DNA from: Paragordius varius
Taxonomy: Eukaryota > Nematomorpha
NCBI GenBank assembly: GCA_964247055.1
Contig: OZ176052.1
Coordinates: 8,804,001 to 8,868,000, forward strand
DNA length: 64,000 nucleotides
Reading direction: 5' to 3'
Shown here: one piece after another, positions 23,001 to 32,528 of the stretch
Layout: every line of letters begins with the position of its first letter
Position numbering within the stretch: position 1 is the first letter of the stretch
The notes under the pieces: model-generated
The model's database searches: none
Seen by the model: only the letters and a program-made list of their open reading frames with translations
Told to the model about the DNA's origin: nothing
Made by a program: the position numbers and the translations under genes

Positions 23001-25079
23001 ACAAAAAAATATTTGGGGTGTGTGTAATCATCAAAGGGAAAAATAATATTAACAGGTATAATGGTTTAAATATACCAAAAAAATGATTTTTTTCAAAGAT
23101 TTTTACAATATAATGATAATAATTAATCAATATAATCAGTTTTAAATTAAAATACAAAAATTATTATTTATACAATATGGTCTGAAAAACAATATCACTA
23201 ACATCTTTCAAACGTATTTATATTTACCCAAATTACAAATCCAACATATCCACACAACCAAGTGAAACTCAAATAATATTACAGGGACATTCAAACATAA
23301 AAATCCCCTAAAAAGACAAACCCTAAATCTCCCGTAACAAAGGCCCCGATAGAAGGTGCCTTAAAGGGCAAAGCGCTATTCAATCGCCCACGAAATGATT
23401 TATCCTCATTATCCTCCATTTCTTCGGAATCCCGAACAAAGGCTTCATTCAAAGCTCCTGGACTGAAATTAAACAAGGATTTGCGATTATTGGGCGACGA
23501 GGGATCATCATCATTATCATTTTTAACATTATTGGGTGAGGAGGGGTCTTTAGTACTCTTGATACTTTCACCCTTAACCCGTTGTTTTTGTAAGGTTAGG
23601 GCTTGAGCCGCAGTCATACGCCTCAAGGCTTGATATTCCTTTTGTTGTCTCTTAAACAATTTTCTGTGCACCTTACTATCGTGTTGTTGGAAAGCTGGAT
23701 CAGGTATGGTTGCACCCATCGGGCCTTCCTCACCCCCATAGGTGTCAGTGCCTCCATAGGGATGAGTTGGAGACAAAGAACCTCCTGTGCCAATCAAAGG
23801 CATGGGAACGGCCGGATTCAAATCGATTGGCTAAGGACGAAAAGTTTAATCAGATTCGGAAAAAAAAACAATGTGGGATTAAAGACGGCTGTGAAGCAGA
23901 AAGACAGGATTAGGAGTTATATGAGTTATATCAAGAATTTAAAAAGTGTGTTTAATATTTTGTTAAACCAGCAATGATGGTAATGCGAAAGATTAGAGTA
24001 GATGATCAAGAAAGGGTGTTTGCGTCAGCAGGGAATACAAAGGTATAATTTATGCAATAAGGTAATTGAAAATACGTGTTTTAGTTTATTAATTGGCATA
24101 ATAAAGGACAGACAGAGTTAATTTGTTAGAGTAATCAAATATAGCCCTAAATAAATAATTATTCTAACCCTAAGCGTAATGATGAACCAAATCCAGTACG
24201 ACTACCACGAGGTTCCAGAGAATTCTTTCGATTGTCATTATTGTTAAAAGTATGTCCACCTTCCTCAATATCAATCAAATTGGCATTTGTAGTATTAGAA
24301 GGAGGGTTAGGTGACGCAGAGCCTATAAGATCATGGAATGTTTCATCACTGCTCAGGTTTGAGGGATTCAAAATGGATGTTGTATTTGTGGCCGCCGAAA
24401 GACCAAAACTAGATCTATGGCCACGTATGGTCATACCTCTAGGAGTTTCGTGCATCTATAGAGAGTAGTTAGCCAAAACTAATATTGTTAATATAAGCCG
24501 TTTTTAAAACATATATGTAATAGATGAAAATTAGTGAGAAAAAATAAGCAAAGCATAAAGAAAGGGCATAAGCATGGTGAATGATGATATCAAAATAATA
24601 CTTCATCAAAAAATGCGTGGGTTTTACGCAAAATTTGTTTAAGTTCGGTTAATTCCAAATAATTTTTCTTAAGCGCTTCTGCATTGGTATTGATCTCTTT
24701 CATTTCAACTTCCAATTTTTCAAATGTCGACTTAAATGTTTATTAAAATAATCCTTACTTCTAAATCTATCATTTCTCTAGGTAAGGGTGCAGGTGGGTT
24801 ATCATTTGTTTCTAACATTGGAATTTTATCTTTTTCGATTTCTTTTTGCAAGAACCTCAACTTTCTTTCCATCTCATTACATCTTCTAACTTCATTTGTG
24901 AATTTTCGTTGAAAGGCATTAACTTCGGGATTTAACTAAAAATAAATTAACCAATGTCTTACATCCCGAAACTGGACCAGGCCTAATTCACCGAGCTCGG
25001 AAATACATGAGTATGCTGATTCTGCCTGCAAGAAAAACTGGCATAAAGCCATCTCCTGACTTCTAAAAAGTTCCCCCAT
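14095..25079 (-). CDS. V-type H+-ATPase subunit a (V0 a)
   Basis: Membrane subunit of the V0 sector that carries protons through the vacuolar ATPase to acidify organelles. Exons from the start: 24963-25079, 24759-24935, 24602-24730, then one of 24169-24455 or 23322-23830, then 22782-22908, 22393-22475, 22069-22162, 21405-21617, 21220-21300, 21063-21138, 20629-20765, 19989-20156, 19529-19758, 19028-19259, 18093-18197, then 16064-16249 and/or 15500-15625, then 14899-15019, 14513-14684 and 14095-14203. All phases agree. The length is about 927-1021 residues by isoform, against about 840 in human. Key blocks are [89 protein letters not shown] (with the essential transport arginine) and HALRLHW. 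The extra length is Ser/Asn-rich sequence in the alternative exons. The first introns are 27 and 28 bp, the others 76-1843 bp. The start lies 69 bp from the divergent FRG1 start. Confidence 0.96.
15500..15625 (-). other. V-ATPase a, optional or alternative exon 7b
   Basis: 126 nt, phase 0 at both sides, encoding a Ser/Asn-rich acidic linker ending SESSDDGEE just before KFNFGEIF. It sits where human subunit a has its acidic loop ending SEDEVFDFG. It may be used together with, or instead of, the exon at 16064-16249, since both keep the frame either way. Confidence 0.75.
16064..16249 (-). other. V-ATPase a, optional or alternative exon 7a
   Basis: 186 nt, phase 0 at both sides, encoding [20 protein letters not shown] and a Ser/Thr/Pro-rich linker ending VVNEKDE. 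It follows [10 protein letters not shown] and can join KFNFGEIF directly. It is the same position at which nematode unc-32 uses two alternative exons. Confidence 0.75.
16250..18092 (-). other. Long intron of the V-ATPase gene
   Basis: 1843 bp of AT-rich intron between the [10 protein letters not shown] exon and the first linker exon. I see no gene or clear element inside. Confidence 0.7.
23322..23830 (-). other. V-ATPase a, mutually exclusive exon 4b
   Basis: 509 nt, entering in phase 0 after HAFFDE and leaving in phase 2. It encodes about 169 residues: a Gly/Pro-rich start ([22 protein letters not shown]), a basic segment ([20 protein letters not shown]), a repeated DPSSPNN motif and the end GAFVTGDLG, which joins [11 protein letters not shown]. 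If used together with exon 4a, the frame shifts and meets a stop within a few codons. Confidence 0.85.
24169..24455 (-). other. V-ATPase a, mutually exclusive exon 4a
   Basis: 287 nt, also entering in phase 0 and leaving in phase 2. It encodes about 95 residues, from [20 protein letters not shown] to [11 protein letters not shown], which joins FVAGVIL as in human TPLRLGFVAGVI. It is therefore closer to the usual animal sequence than exon 4b. Leaving out both exons also breaks the frame, so exactly one must be used. Confidence 0.88.
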
Positions 25080-25148
25080 AATTTATCAGGTAAATTTATT
25101 GCACCCAATAAGGTCAAAACCAAAAATATAATTCATTCGTTAATTTGC
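25080..25148. promoter_or_regulatory. 69-bp head-to-head promoter region
   Basis: The only DNA between the V-ATPase start (25079, -) and the FRG1 start (25149, +). It must hold both 5' ends. A CCCAATAAGG block near 25104-25115 contains a CCAAT core, the element usually found in animal bidirectional promoters. No TATA box is evident. The regulatory role is inferred from position. Confidence 0.6.
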
Positions 25149-28100
25149 ATGGCAGAATACGATCGCGTTATCACAACCAAGCTAAAGCTTAAGGGGCGGA
25201 AAAAATTGTTGAAATATAATATAATTATTATAGAAAACGTAAAAGAGATGTCTATGAACATTTGGAAAACGAACCACTTTCAGAATCTGGGAATATGGAT
25301 CCTGAAATGGTGAAATATGGTTTTAATTATTATATAAATTTAGAGGGCTGGTATAAAATACAATATCTGGAGGACATTTTTGGACAAGTTGCTATTGAGG
25401 TATTTCCAAAAACATATATATCATCACTAACAAACGGTCTATTTGGTTTGGGATTAACCCATGCAGATGGTAGTTTTGATTTTTTTGTTGCTTAATTATA
25501 AATATTATATTGAAAACATTTTGATTAAATTTTTTTTTCATTTACATTAACCTTTTTATTTTGGTTACTACCTTGTTAAGTATCTTATTCCTAAAAATAT
25601 TATTTTCTATATAATTAGTTTTATTAAACTAATTATATTTGCCTTTTTATTAGGTGATGGACCTGCACCTGAAGAAATTTTTATAGCATCCCAAGTTTCC
25701 GCCACAAAAATTGCTTTAAAATCGGGTTTTGGAAAATATTTAGGCATCGATAAGGACGGTAATCTCATTGGACGCGCTGATGCTATATCAGTTATGGAAC
25801 AATGGGAACCAGTTTTTGATGACGTAAAAAACTTTTATTGCCGCTTAAAAATAATTGAGCAGTTTTTAGATGCTATATACATAGTGTGCCAAATTTTTGA
25901 ATTCTCGCATTATTGAATCTGAGGTTCAGGCTCAATAAAAATAACACCAGCGGCATTCTTGCTATAAACTAATTTTAAGCAGTCAGCTAATTTTTAACAT
26001 TTTTTATATTTTTTACATATATAAATCAAAATGACGAAAAACTTTGCCTATTAACACAGAATAAAATACATATACATTTGATATTTATAAAATATGGCGT
26101 CCAAAATGCAAAAATCAGATTCTTAAGATAAAATCAAGTAAAATATAAAATTTCGTAAAAATGGGTCTTTTATCATGCGTAAAATTTATCTAAACAATTT
26201 GCCTAATAACGCTTAATTTCGCATACCACCTTCTTAACTTAAACATATGAGTAACCCGTTCGATATATGGGATAACCAAAAATTATATATCTTAGTTAGT
26301 ATATTATAATTGTTATTTATAACTATTAAGTTATAAATACTTTAGAATTTTGCCCTAATTTTTTTTAAAGCTGTCACAGTTCAGGACAGGTTGATAACAA
26401 TGTTTTTAAAACAAAAAGTTTAGAAGCTAGTGTGAAAACACAAAGAGTTTCTAGACAAAGATGTTTTTATTTACAAATTTTCTAAATCTTTATTTACAAA
26501 TTTTTACGGAATTTATATTATCATTCTTGAGGTACTCAATAATGAGTGTAATGTATTTTTTTTTCTCCTATGCTGTGGGCGTCTTTAAAATCAATTTTTC
26601 GTTCCTCGAGATCTTCTGTGACTGTTTTGTGCCATGTTTTAAAAGGACGATATGGTAGAGCTTTTGAATCTAAATAATATTGAATCTTTTTCAAAATAGT
26701 ATCATCATATCTTGTCTTTTGGTTTAATTTTTATGACCAATTGGGTCTATTTGAAAGATTGCGTGAACGTCAAAATTATTATCGAAATCATATTTGGATG
26801 GGTTTAATGCATAAATAATTGTCTTGAGAATTTTATTTTCGGTTTATAAAATTTTATTTTTATTAGTTTTAGAGGTTTCTTCGCCGTATAAGGGCTGGCC
26901 GTATCGCTGTGGTGTATATTTTTGCTTTGGTTTTAATGTATATTAATTTGTTGTTTATAATATGCTTGATTGAATGGTATTTTTTTCCAAGCTTGGTTGG
27001 ATCGGTGTTTTATTGCATTAACTATACCTCACCGAGCTATATAAAGCAATCTACTGTTTCAATTCCATGGGGGTACAAATGGATGGTTTTGTATTTTGAA
27101 TCGGTGTGAGCTCATTTAAATACGAAGTGTGGTGTGTCCAAGGATTGGAAACCAGAACACTTTTTTATCCACAAATTGCAACGTGTACACATTAAGGAGT
27201 TAGATTTGACATCTTTGCTACAAACACTAGAGGGTTATTTTGTTTTTTATCAATAGCGTCTGTCATAAATTTAGTTTTGTTAAGATTTACTTTAAACTCA
27301 AAATCTTCAAGAGTAAACTTCCAAGTTTCCAAAATGTATACAAGATCTTGGGATGTGGAAGTAAGTACCAAATCGTCTGCGAACAAGATCTGCCACGGTA
27401 ATTCTGTTCTGATGTCGCCTGTAGTTTCTGAAAAGTATAGGGCTCATAACGGAGCTGCGATCCGGAATCGATTTGGAATTTTCGAGTAAAGCCATAGGCA
27501 GTTTTTATCTTGGTATAATTATTGTGGTAGAGATTTATTATTGAATTCATTCTTCGCACCATTTTCTCCTTAAAGCCCATATTAGTATTTTGGGTACACT
27601 ATCAAAAGCTTTCTCTAGGTCGACGAAGGCGTAATGAAGTGGAGATTTATTGGAATGTGCCGATTACAACTCACTTAATATAAATATAGCATCTATTGTA
27701 CTTATCAATTATAAACCCATTTGCATATCACTTATGTGTAGTTAATTTTTAAGTTTGTTGATCAAAATCATTTTATATATTTTCAATAAATGTTCTAGTT
27801 TGATAGGCCTGTATGCGCTGGGATGACATAGACCTTTCCCTTTGATTGGAATTATAAAATTATCTTTCCATTGATCAGAAGCTTTGTTTTGAGTATATTA
27901 TTAAGCAAACAGGAGAGTTTGGGATTTATTATAGCTGGGTCAAAGACATTTAATTATGTCGAGAGATACCTCGCTTAAGCCGGGTGTTTTTTGTTTTAAA
28001 GTTTGGATAGAGCTTGGACCACTTCGTTTGTGGTAATAAACTCTGCACCCTCTCTGACAGGTAGAAGTTATAACGGTTTATTATATCTCAAAAATCTAAT

Positions 28101-29202
28101 TTTTGCACTTAAGACTCTTTATTTATTCCTTGTTTTTAAAAAACCATGTTGCTTTTATTAACAAATTTTTATGATTATTTTCATTAGAGTAAAATGGCCT
28201 TGCAAGCTGCAAATGGATGCTTTTTATCTTGTGCCGACGAGGAGCAAGAAATATTCAAATGCACCAAAGATAAAGCTGGACCCTCTGAAATGCTTTGTGT
28301 AATTAAATATTTTTGTTTGCCAATTTTTTATTTCAGTCGGCATTTTTATCTAAAATGGTTTATAAAACAGTTTTAGCCATATTTTTTATGATAAAAGTAT
28401 ATTTTTTAGGTTTTACAGTGGAAAGTTAACATTCTCTCTATATGGCTATTTATTGATATTTATTAAATATAGGTCTTTAAATAAAAAAATTAACTGAAAA
28501 TAACAGTTTGTATTTTTATCGGAATTTGAGTCATATATGATTTATAGTTTCGAACCAATTATGTTAAAAAAGAGGAAGATCCAGTCCCAAAAGAAGACAA
28601 AGGAGACGAAAAGGATATTGAATTGACATACATGTAAGTTTATTGCTAAAAATGTTTATAAAAGTTTTGAAACGATAAAACACTTACAAATTAATAATGC
28701 CTTATTTTAAAAGAAAATATTTTGTTCAGCTTGCTTTAAGCACATTTTTTTAATTATAAATTATAGTTTTTACAAATTCTCACATAAGAATCTGATTATT
28801 TAAAAAAATCGATATAAATGTTTACTAAAATAGAACTGTATCATAAAACATGTTTTCCTCAAACTAATATTTTTTGTATTTTAGCAATAAATTCCAAAGT
28901 TTTCACAATCGAAATCTCAAGATCTCCAAAGAAGATGTTAAGCAGGTTAAACTGGCAAAGGTTAAAGGGAACATGCATGAAACATTACTAAACAGGTATG
29001 TTATTTGACATCATTCCCCTTTTATAGAAAAATATAGATATATTTTTACACTTTCAATTAAAAAGTCTTTTAACGTTAAATAATTTCTTAAATTTATTTG
29101 TCAACATCATATTATATTCAATTTTTCTTTGGTGTATATTTATATAATATGAATTTTATATGTAGGCGTGAAAAAATGAAATCAGACCGTTATTGCAAAT
29201 GA
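25149..29202 (+). CDS. FRG1: FRG1 family protein
   Basis: FRG1 is a nuclear protein with a fascin-like beta-trefoil; it binds RNA and actin and associates with spliceosomes. Exons: 25149-25207, 25234-25469, 25654-25823, 28188-28298, 28548-28633, 28885-28995 and 29166-29202, giving 269 residues against 258 in human. The start MAEYDRVITTKLKLKGRKK fits the family, followed by a basic KRKRD stretch. The trefoil includes AIEVFPKTYISSLTNGLFGL, ALKSGFGKYLGIDKDG, GRADAISVMEQWEPVF and MALQAANGCFLSC. The end, KFQSFHNRNLKISKED and then MKSDRYCK, matches human KLKADRYCK. Intron sizes are 26, 184, 2364, 249, 251 and 170 bp. The 2364-bp intron holds a minus-strand LINE fragment. The gene is head to head with the V-ATPase gene and ends 79 bp from the end of the next gene. 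Confidence 0.96.
26560..28090 (-). pseudogene. LINE reverse transcriptase remnant in FRG1 intron
   Basis: The minus strand gives AFVDLEKAFDSVPK, then MVRRMNSIINLYHNNYTKIK, then ELPWQILFADDLVLTS and LNKTKFM. These are palm-domain blocks of a non-LTR reverse transcriptase, with FADD at the catalytic site. Further along, PYRPFKTWHKTVTEDLEERK looks like the far C-terminus. The frames change several times and stops occur, so it is dead. It lies in antisense orientation to FRG1, where it does not disturb splicing. Confidence 0.78.
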
Positions 29203-29281
29203 TTGAACCATCTATTTTTTATTTATTTAAAATTATATAAATTGTAAATACATTGTTTATCACATCTGTTTTGTAACAGGG
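29203..29281. promoter_or_regulatory. 79-bp shared 3' region of two convergent genes
   Basis: The FRG1 stop ends at 29202 and the minus-strand stop of the next gene is at 29282. Both transcripts must be cleaved in or beyond this interval, so their 3' UTRs probably overlap. I cannot assign individual poly(A) signals. Confidence 0.5.
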
Positions 29282-31969
29282 TTAACTTCCAAAAGCTTTA
29301 GATAGGGCTTTGATCCTTAGGGCCATAGGGGATGTGTCTGATGTTGAAGCGCTTGTTGTTGGTTTTAATTCAGATTCGTTTGTTTTAGTTTCTAAAGAGG
29401 CTGTTTTATCTGCTGCGCTACTACTTTTTGCCAATTGTTTTTGTGAATCTACTTTAGAAATTGAAACCGCCTTTTGTTTTTCTAAATTTGTTTCCTCGAT
29501 TTTTGGTGTTTTAGGTGTTTTTAAAGCGTCAATTTCTGATTTTTTCTGTTCAAGATTGACATTAGAACTGGATGTTTTCAAGATTGATTTAGTTTTTGTG
29601 GTTTCGGTTTTTGAAGAAATTCGGGTGGTTAGAGATTCTTTGTTGTCTAATTTATTTTGTGAAATTTTTGTTTCCACATTTTTTTCATTAATTTTAGAGT
29701 CACGCTTTTGAGTGATTTCATTTGGTTCATTCTTTAGCGTTGGAAGTTTGTTATCTGATGCTTTGAATGATAACCGTTTGTCTCTAATGGCAGCCAATGA
29801 TTTACGTCGTAATGCAGTGCTGCTCTTTTTTTCTTCAATAGATTCTTGACTCACTGATTTCGTTGGCTGATCCTTGGAATCTGATTGAATCGTTGTGACA
29901 GTTGAAGCTGACAATTTTTTGCTTAAAGATTTTCTACTTGATTTTAGGGGCTTATCATCAGACTTTTTAAGGGCGTGATAAGAGAGTGCATTTATCATCC
30001 ATACTTTGCAATCATCTCTTTCGAAGATATTGGGATTACTTAAACTAATTTTTAACAAGTCATCAACTGTTATCTCTTGATACCTAACGCATCGTAAAAA
30101 ATTTGACGTTAAAGGAATACGTAATGAATCCGCATTCAACCATTTTACTAAACCCTCAAGGATTTGTAATTCGTTATCTACTTTGATTTCATCTCTGGCT
30201 AATAATTTGAGTAACATATCGGGAGGTATAGCACAAAATTCCGGTTTCATCATCAAATCTTTAAATTCCTGATTCAAAAATGTTTGCATTCGCTTTTCCA
30301 ACGTAAGACTCTTTAATTTTTTCAATGTTTCCCCCAGTAATACAATTTCCCCTTCCTCGTAATACGTTTCAACAAAGTTTTTGCACATTGAAATCAAGGT
30401 CGGAATGCCAAATTTAATGGCGCACGTAAGTATACCCTCAACATTTTCCTTACTAATATGGATTTTATTTGTGTACAAATAATACAAGGTTTGCAATATG
30501 TTTGTAACACTGACATTTTCGTTGTCCATTAAAATTTTTCTAGGATCACCGCTTTCTTCTGTCAATTGTTCATATTTTTCACAAAACATAGTTAAAAGAA
30601 GCCGATGTACCGGCAATTTGTAATGACGAACGCGTATGTTTGCGTCACACATCGTATTTTCCATCCATAACTTAAACATGTAATCCAATAATTCGCATCC
30701 TCTATTAACTTCTCTGGGATGAGGTTTGGCCCTTGCTTGACTTTCATTATCTGCCCCAACTTCCTCATAAAAATGGGACCATAAATATTCTGCTGCATGT
30801 TTCCGTTTTTCCGTGTTATCCTTTTCAACTTTGGCCCCTATTCGTTCACCCAAATCTTTTATGTCAAATTGTTGTAATTGACTACGATACAAGTCTAAAT
30901 GTGCATCAAATCCTTGTGCGATTTTTACGTTTGGTATAATAAATTGATTAAAAGCTGAAATCGGAAGAAACAAAACTTTGACAATATCCGAATTCGCGAC
31001 AGCTTTTGCAAATCTCTTTTGGCCCGTTCTACATTCAATTTCTCCAAAAAACGCTCCGGCCTGTTCTGAAGCAATAAGGAACGATGCTTTAGATTCCAAA
31101 TCTAAATTATCTTTGTAAACTCGATCATATACTATATCCACTGATCCTTCATCAATAAAATACATTCCGGACGGATCGTCTCCTTGTCTGTAGATAAGAC
31201 TTGTACGTTTAAAAATTTGATATTTGAATAAATCAAGTACATTTTCCTGGTCGTCAAACTTAAGTAATTTAAACCAAGGAAATTTTTTGCGTAAAATTTT
31301 GAATATAATTTCTTTATCATCATTTTCGAAATCCATTTGTATATTACCTTCAGTGCTGTGGATTGGTGGTAGTTGAATGTGTTTTAAATGTTCATATGGA
31401 TCAAAAGTTTCAACATCAATTACATGTCTATCTAGGGGTCTTAGCCCTATTTTAACGTAATTCCCATCTATCAGTTGAATTCTTATCTCAGATGTTGTGG
31501 GAATAGGCGGTGGAGTAGGCACTGGTGAAGGTGAATTTGTAAGCCTTATATTTTTTTCTAATTTTTCCTTTCTTTTTTCATTTCTTTCAGCTTCATGAGG
31601 TGATTCTATCGTAACGACCTTATTTTTATTATCAGATTCGCTTGACATAGATTTATCAGGAGTTTCAGATTCTGAAATACTATGGTCATCCAATTCTTGT
31701 TCATCCATATCTTTCGGGTCATTTTTAAGGTGGCGCTCAGATTTTCCATCAATGTTATCCTCTTCAATCTCCAAGGGTGCTACGAAATGAGCCCATAAGA
31801 AATCTTGTGCGGTTTGTGCCGAAGATGTTTCTTTATGTACAGTTTTTCTCTCTTTAACTACCCCAATTTTTGTAGTTTCATCGTTTTTAGGAGCGACAGA
31901 TGCCGTACTTACATTGCTATTATTGTTTGTAATAGTTTCTATCCCGGCCATTGATGATTTGTAGAACAA
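29282..31969 (-). CDS. Cyclic-nucleotide-binding + BTB + BACK protein
   Basis: One open frame of 895 residues. Residues 1-215 are low-complexity and charged. Residues about 219-345 form a cyclic-nucleotide-binding domain: YRQGDDPSGMYFIDEGSVDI, then FFGEIECRTGQKRFAKAV, which keeps the FGE and Arg-x-Ala of the phosphate-binding cassette. Residues about 428-535 are a BTB/POZ fold (MFKLWMENTMCDANIRV, LPVHRLLLTMFCEKY, YYLYTNKIHISKENV), and about 540-670 a BACK domain (LLKLLARDEIKVDNELQILE, VKWLNAD, LRCVRYQEI). Residues 670-895 are Ser/Lys-rich. There are no Kelch repeats, so a CUL3-adaptor role regulated by a nucleotide is only a guess. A short motif is repeated: QDFLWAHF at about 55 and AEYLWSHF at about 393. 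The start may be Met1 or Met7 (31951). I do not know this architecture as an established family. Very short in-frame introns could hide in the open frame. Confidence 0.85.
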   Translation of the reverse strand: MFYKSSMAGIETITNNNSNVSTASVAPKNDETTKIGVVKERKTVHKETSSAQTAQDFLWAHFVAPLEIEEDNIDGKSERHLKNDPKDMDEQELDDHSISESETPDKSMSSESDNKNKVVTIESPHEAERNEKRKEKLEKNIRLTNSPSPVPTPPPIPTTSEIRIQLIDGNYVKIGLRPLDRHVIDVETFDPYEHLKHIQLPPIHSTEGNIQMDFENDDKEIIFKILRKKFPWFKLLKFDDQENVLDLFKYQIFKRTSLIYRQGDDPSGMYFIDEGSVDIVYDRVYKDNLDLESKASFLIASEQAGAFFGEIECRTGQKRFAKAVANSDIVKVLFLPISAFNQFIIPNVKIAQGFDAHLDLYRSQLQQFDIKDLGERIGAKVEKDNTEKRKHAAEYLWSHFYEEVGADNESQARAKPHPREVNRGCELLDYMFKLWMENTMCDANIRVRHYKLPVHRLLLTMFCEKYEQLTEESGDPRKILMDNENVSVTNILQTLYYLYTNKIHISKENVEGILTCAIKFGIPTLISMCKNFVETYYEEGEIVLLGETLKKLKSLTLEKRMQTFLNQEFKDLMMKPEFCAIPPDMLLKLLARDEIKVDNELQILEGLVKWLNADSLRIPLTSNFLRCVRYQEITVDDLLKISLSNPNIFERDDCKVWMINALSYHALKKSDDKPLKSSRKSLSKKLSASTVTTIQSDSKDQPTKSVSQESIEEKKSSTALRRKSLAAIRDKRLSFKASDNKLPTLKNEPNEITQKRDSKINEKNVETKISQNKLDNKESLTTRISSKTETTKTKSILKTSSSNVNLEQKKSEIDALKTPKTPKIEETNLEKQKAVSISKVDSQKQLAKSSSAADKTASLETKTNESELKPTTSASTSDTSPMALRIKALSKAFGS

Positions 31970-32528
31970 TATGTTCTCAAAAAATAGTGTAAGTTATAAC
32001 CTATTTTTATTTAGTAAAAATTAAAGCACTTTTATTTATATTTTTATATACAACTTAATTTTGACAAAATATAAAAATTGAACATAAGCCATGCCATTTA
32101 TTGCACCATAAACAAGTAGGTTCAACCTTTTGAAAATGCCTCCAAGCTACATTATTTAATGGTGGCGTATTTAACATCAGCACTAACAATGGGCTGATTG
32201 GCTATTAAATTCATTATCGATCTATCAAGGTGCACACAACTGGGTGATAAATGCTAAATATCTGGAAAAAAGCTTCAGAGTTCTATGGATATTTTGTTTT
32301 TTGGCTTACAAATCGACTAGAATAAAATTTCTCATTTTGAGATGTTTACATTTTGATAAAATAATAATATATCACAAATAAATATATTAGATTTATTTTT
32401 TAAGATAAATCAAATTTATTTGTTTATATATACACATGTGTGAATTATAAGTATAGTAGTAACGAGTAATATTGACATATATAGTACATGTAAAAATGAA
32501 TATATTTTTCTCTTCAAGTTTAATGCAT
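31970..32528. other. Spacer between two minus-strand genes
   Basis: Should contain the 3' UTR of the SR-protein gene and the promoter of the BTB-domain gene. No defensible motif or open frame. Confidence 0.4.

Noticed and set aside
29310-29711. Plus-strand open frame of 133 codons
   Set aside because: Mirror of the Ser/Lys-rich tail of the minus-strand BTB protein; its hydrophobic look comes from reversed codons.
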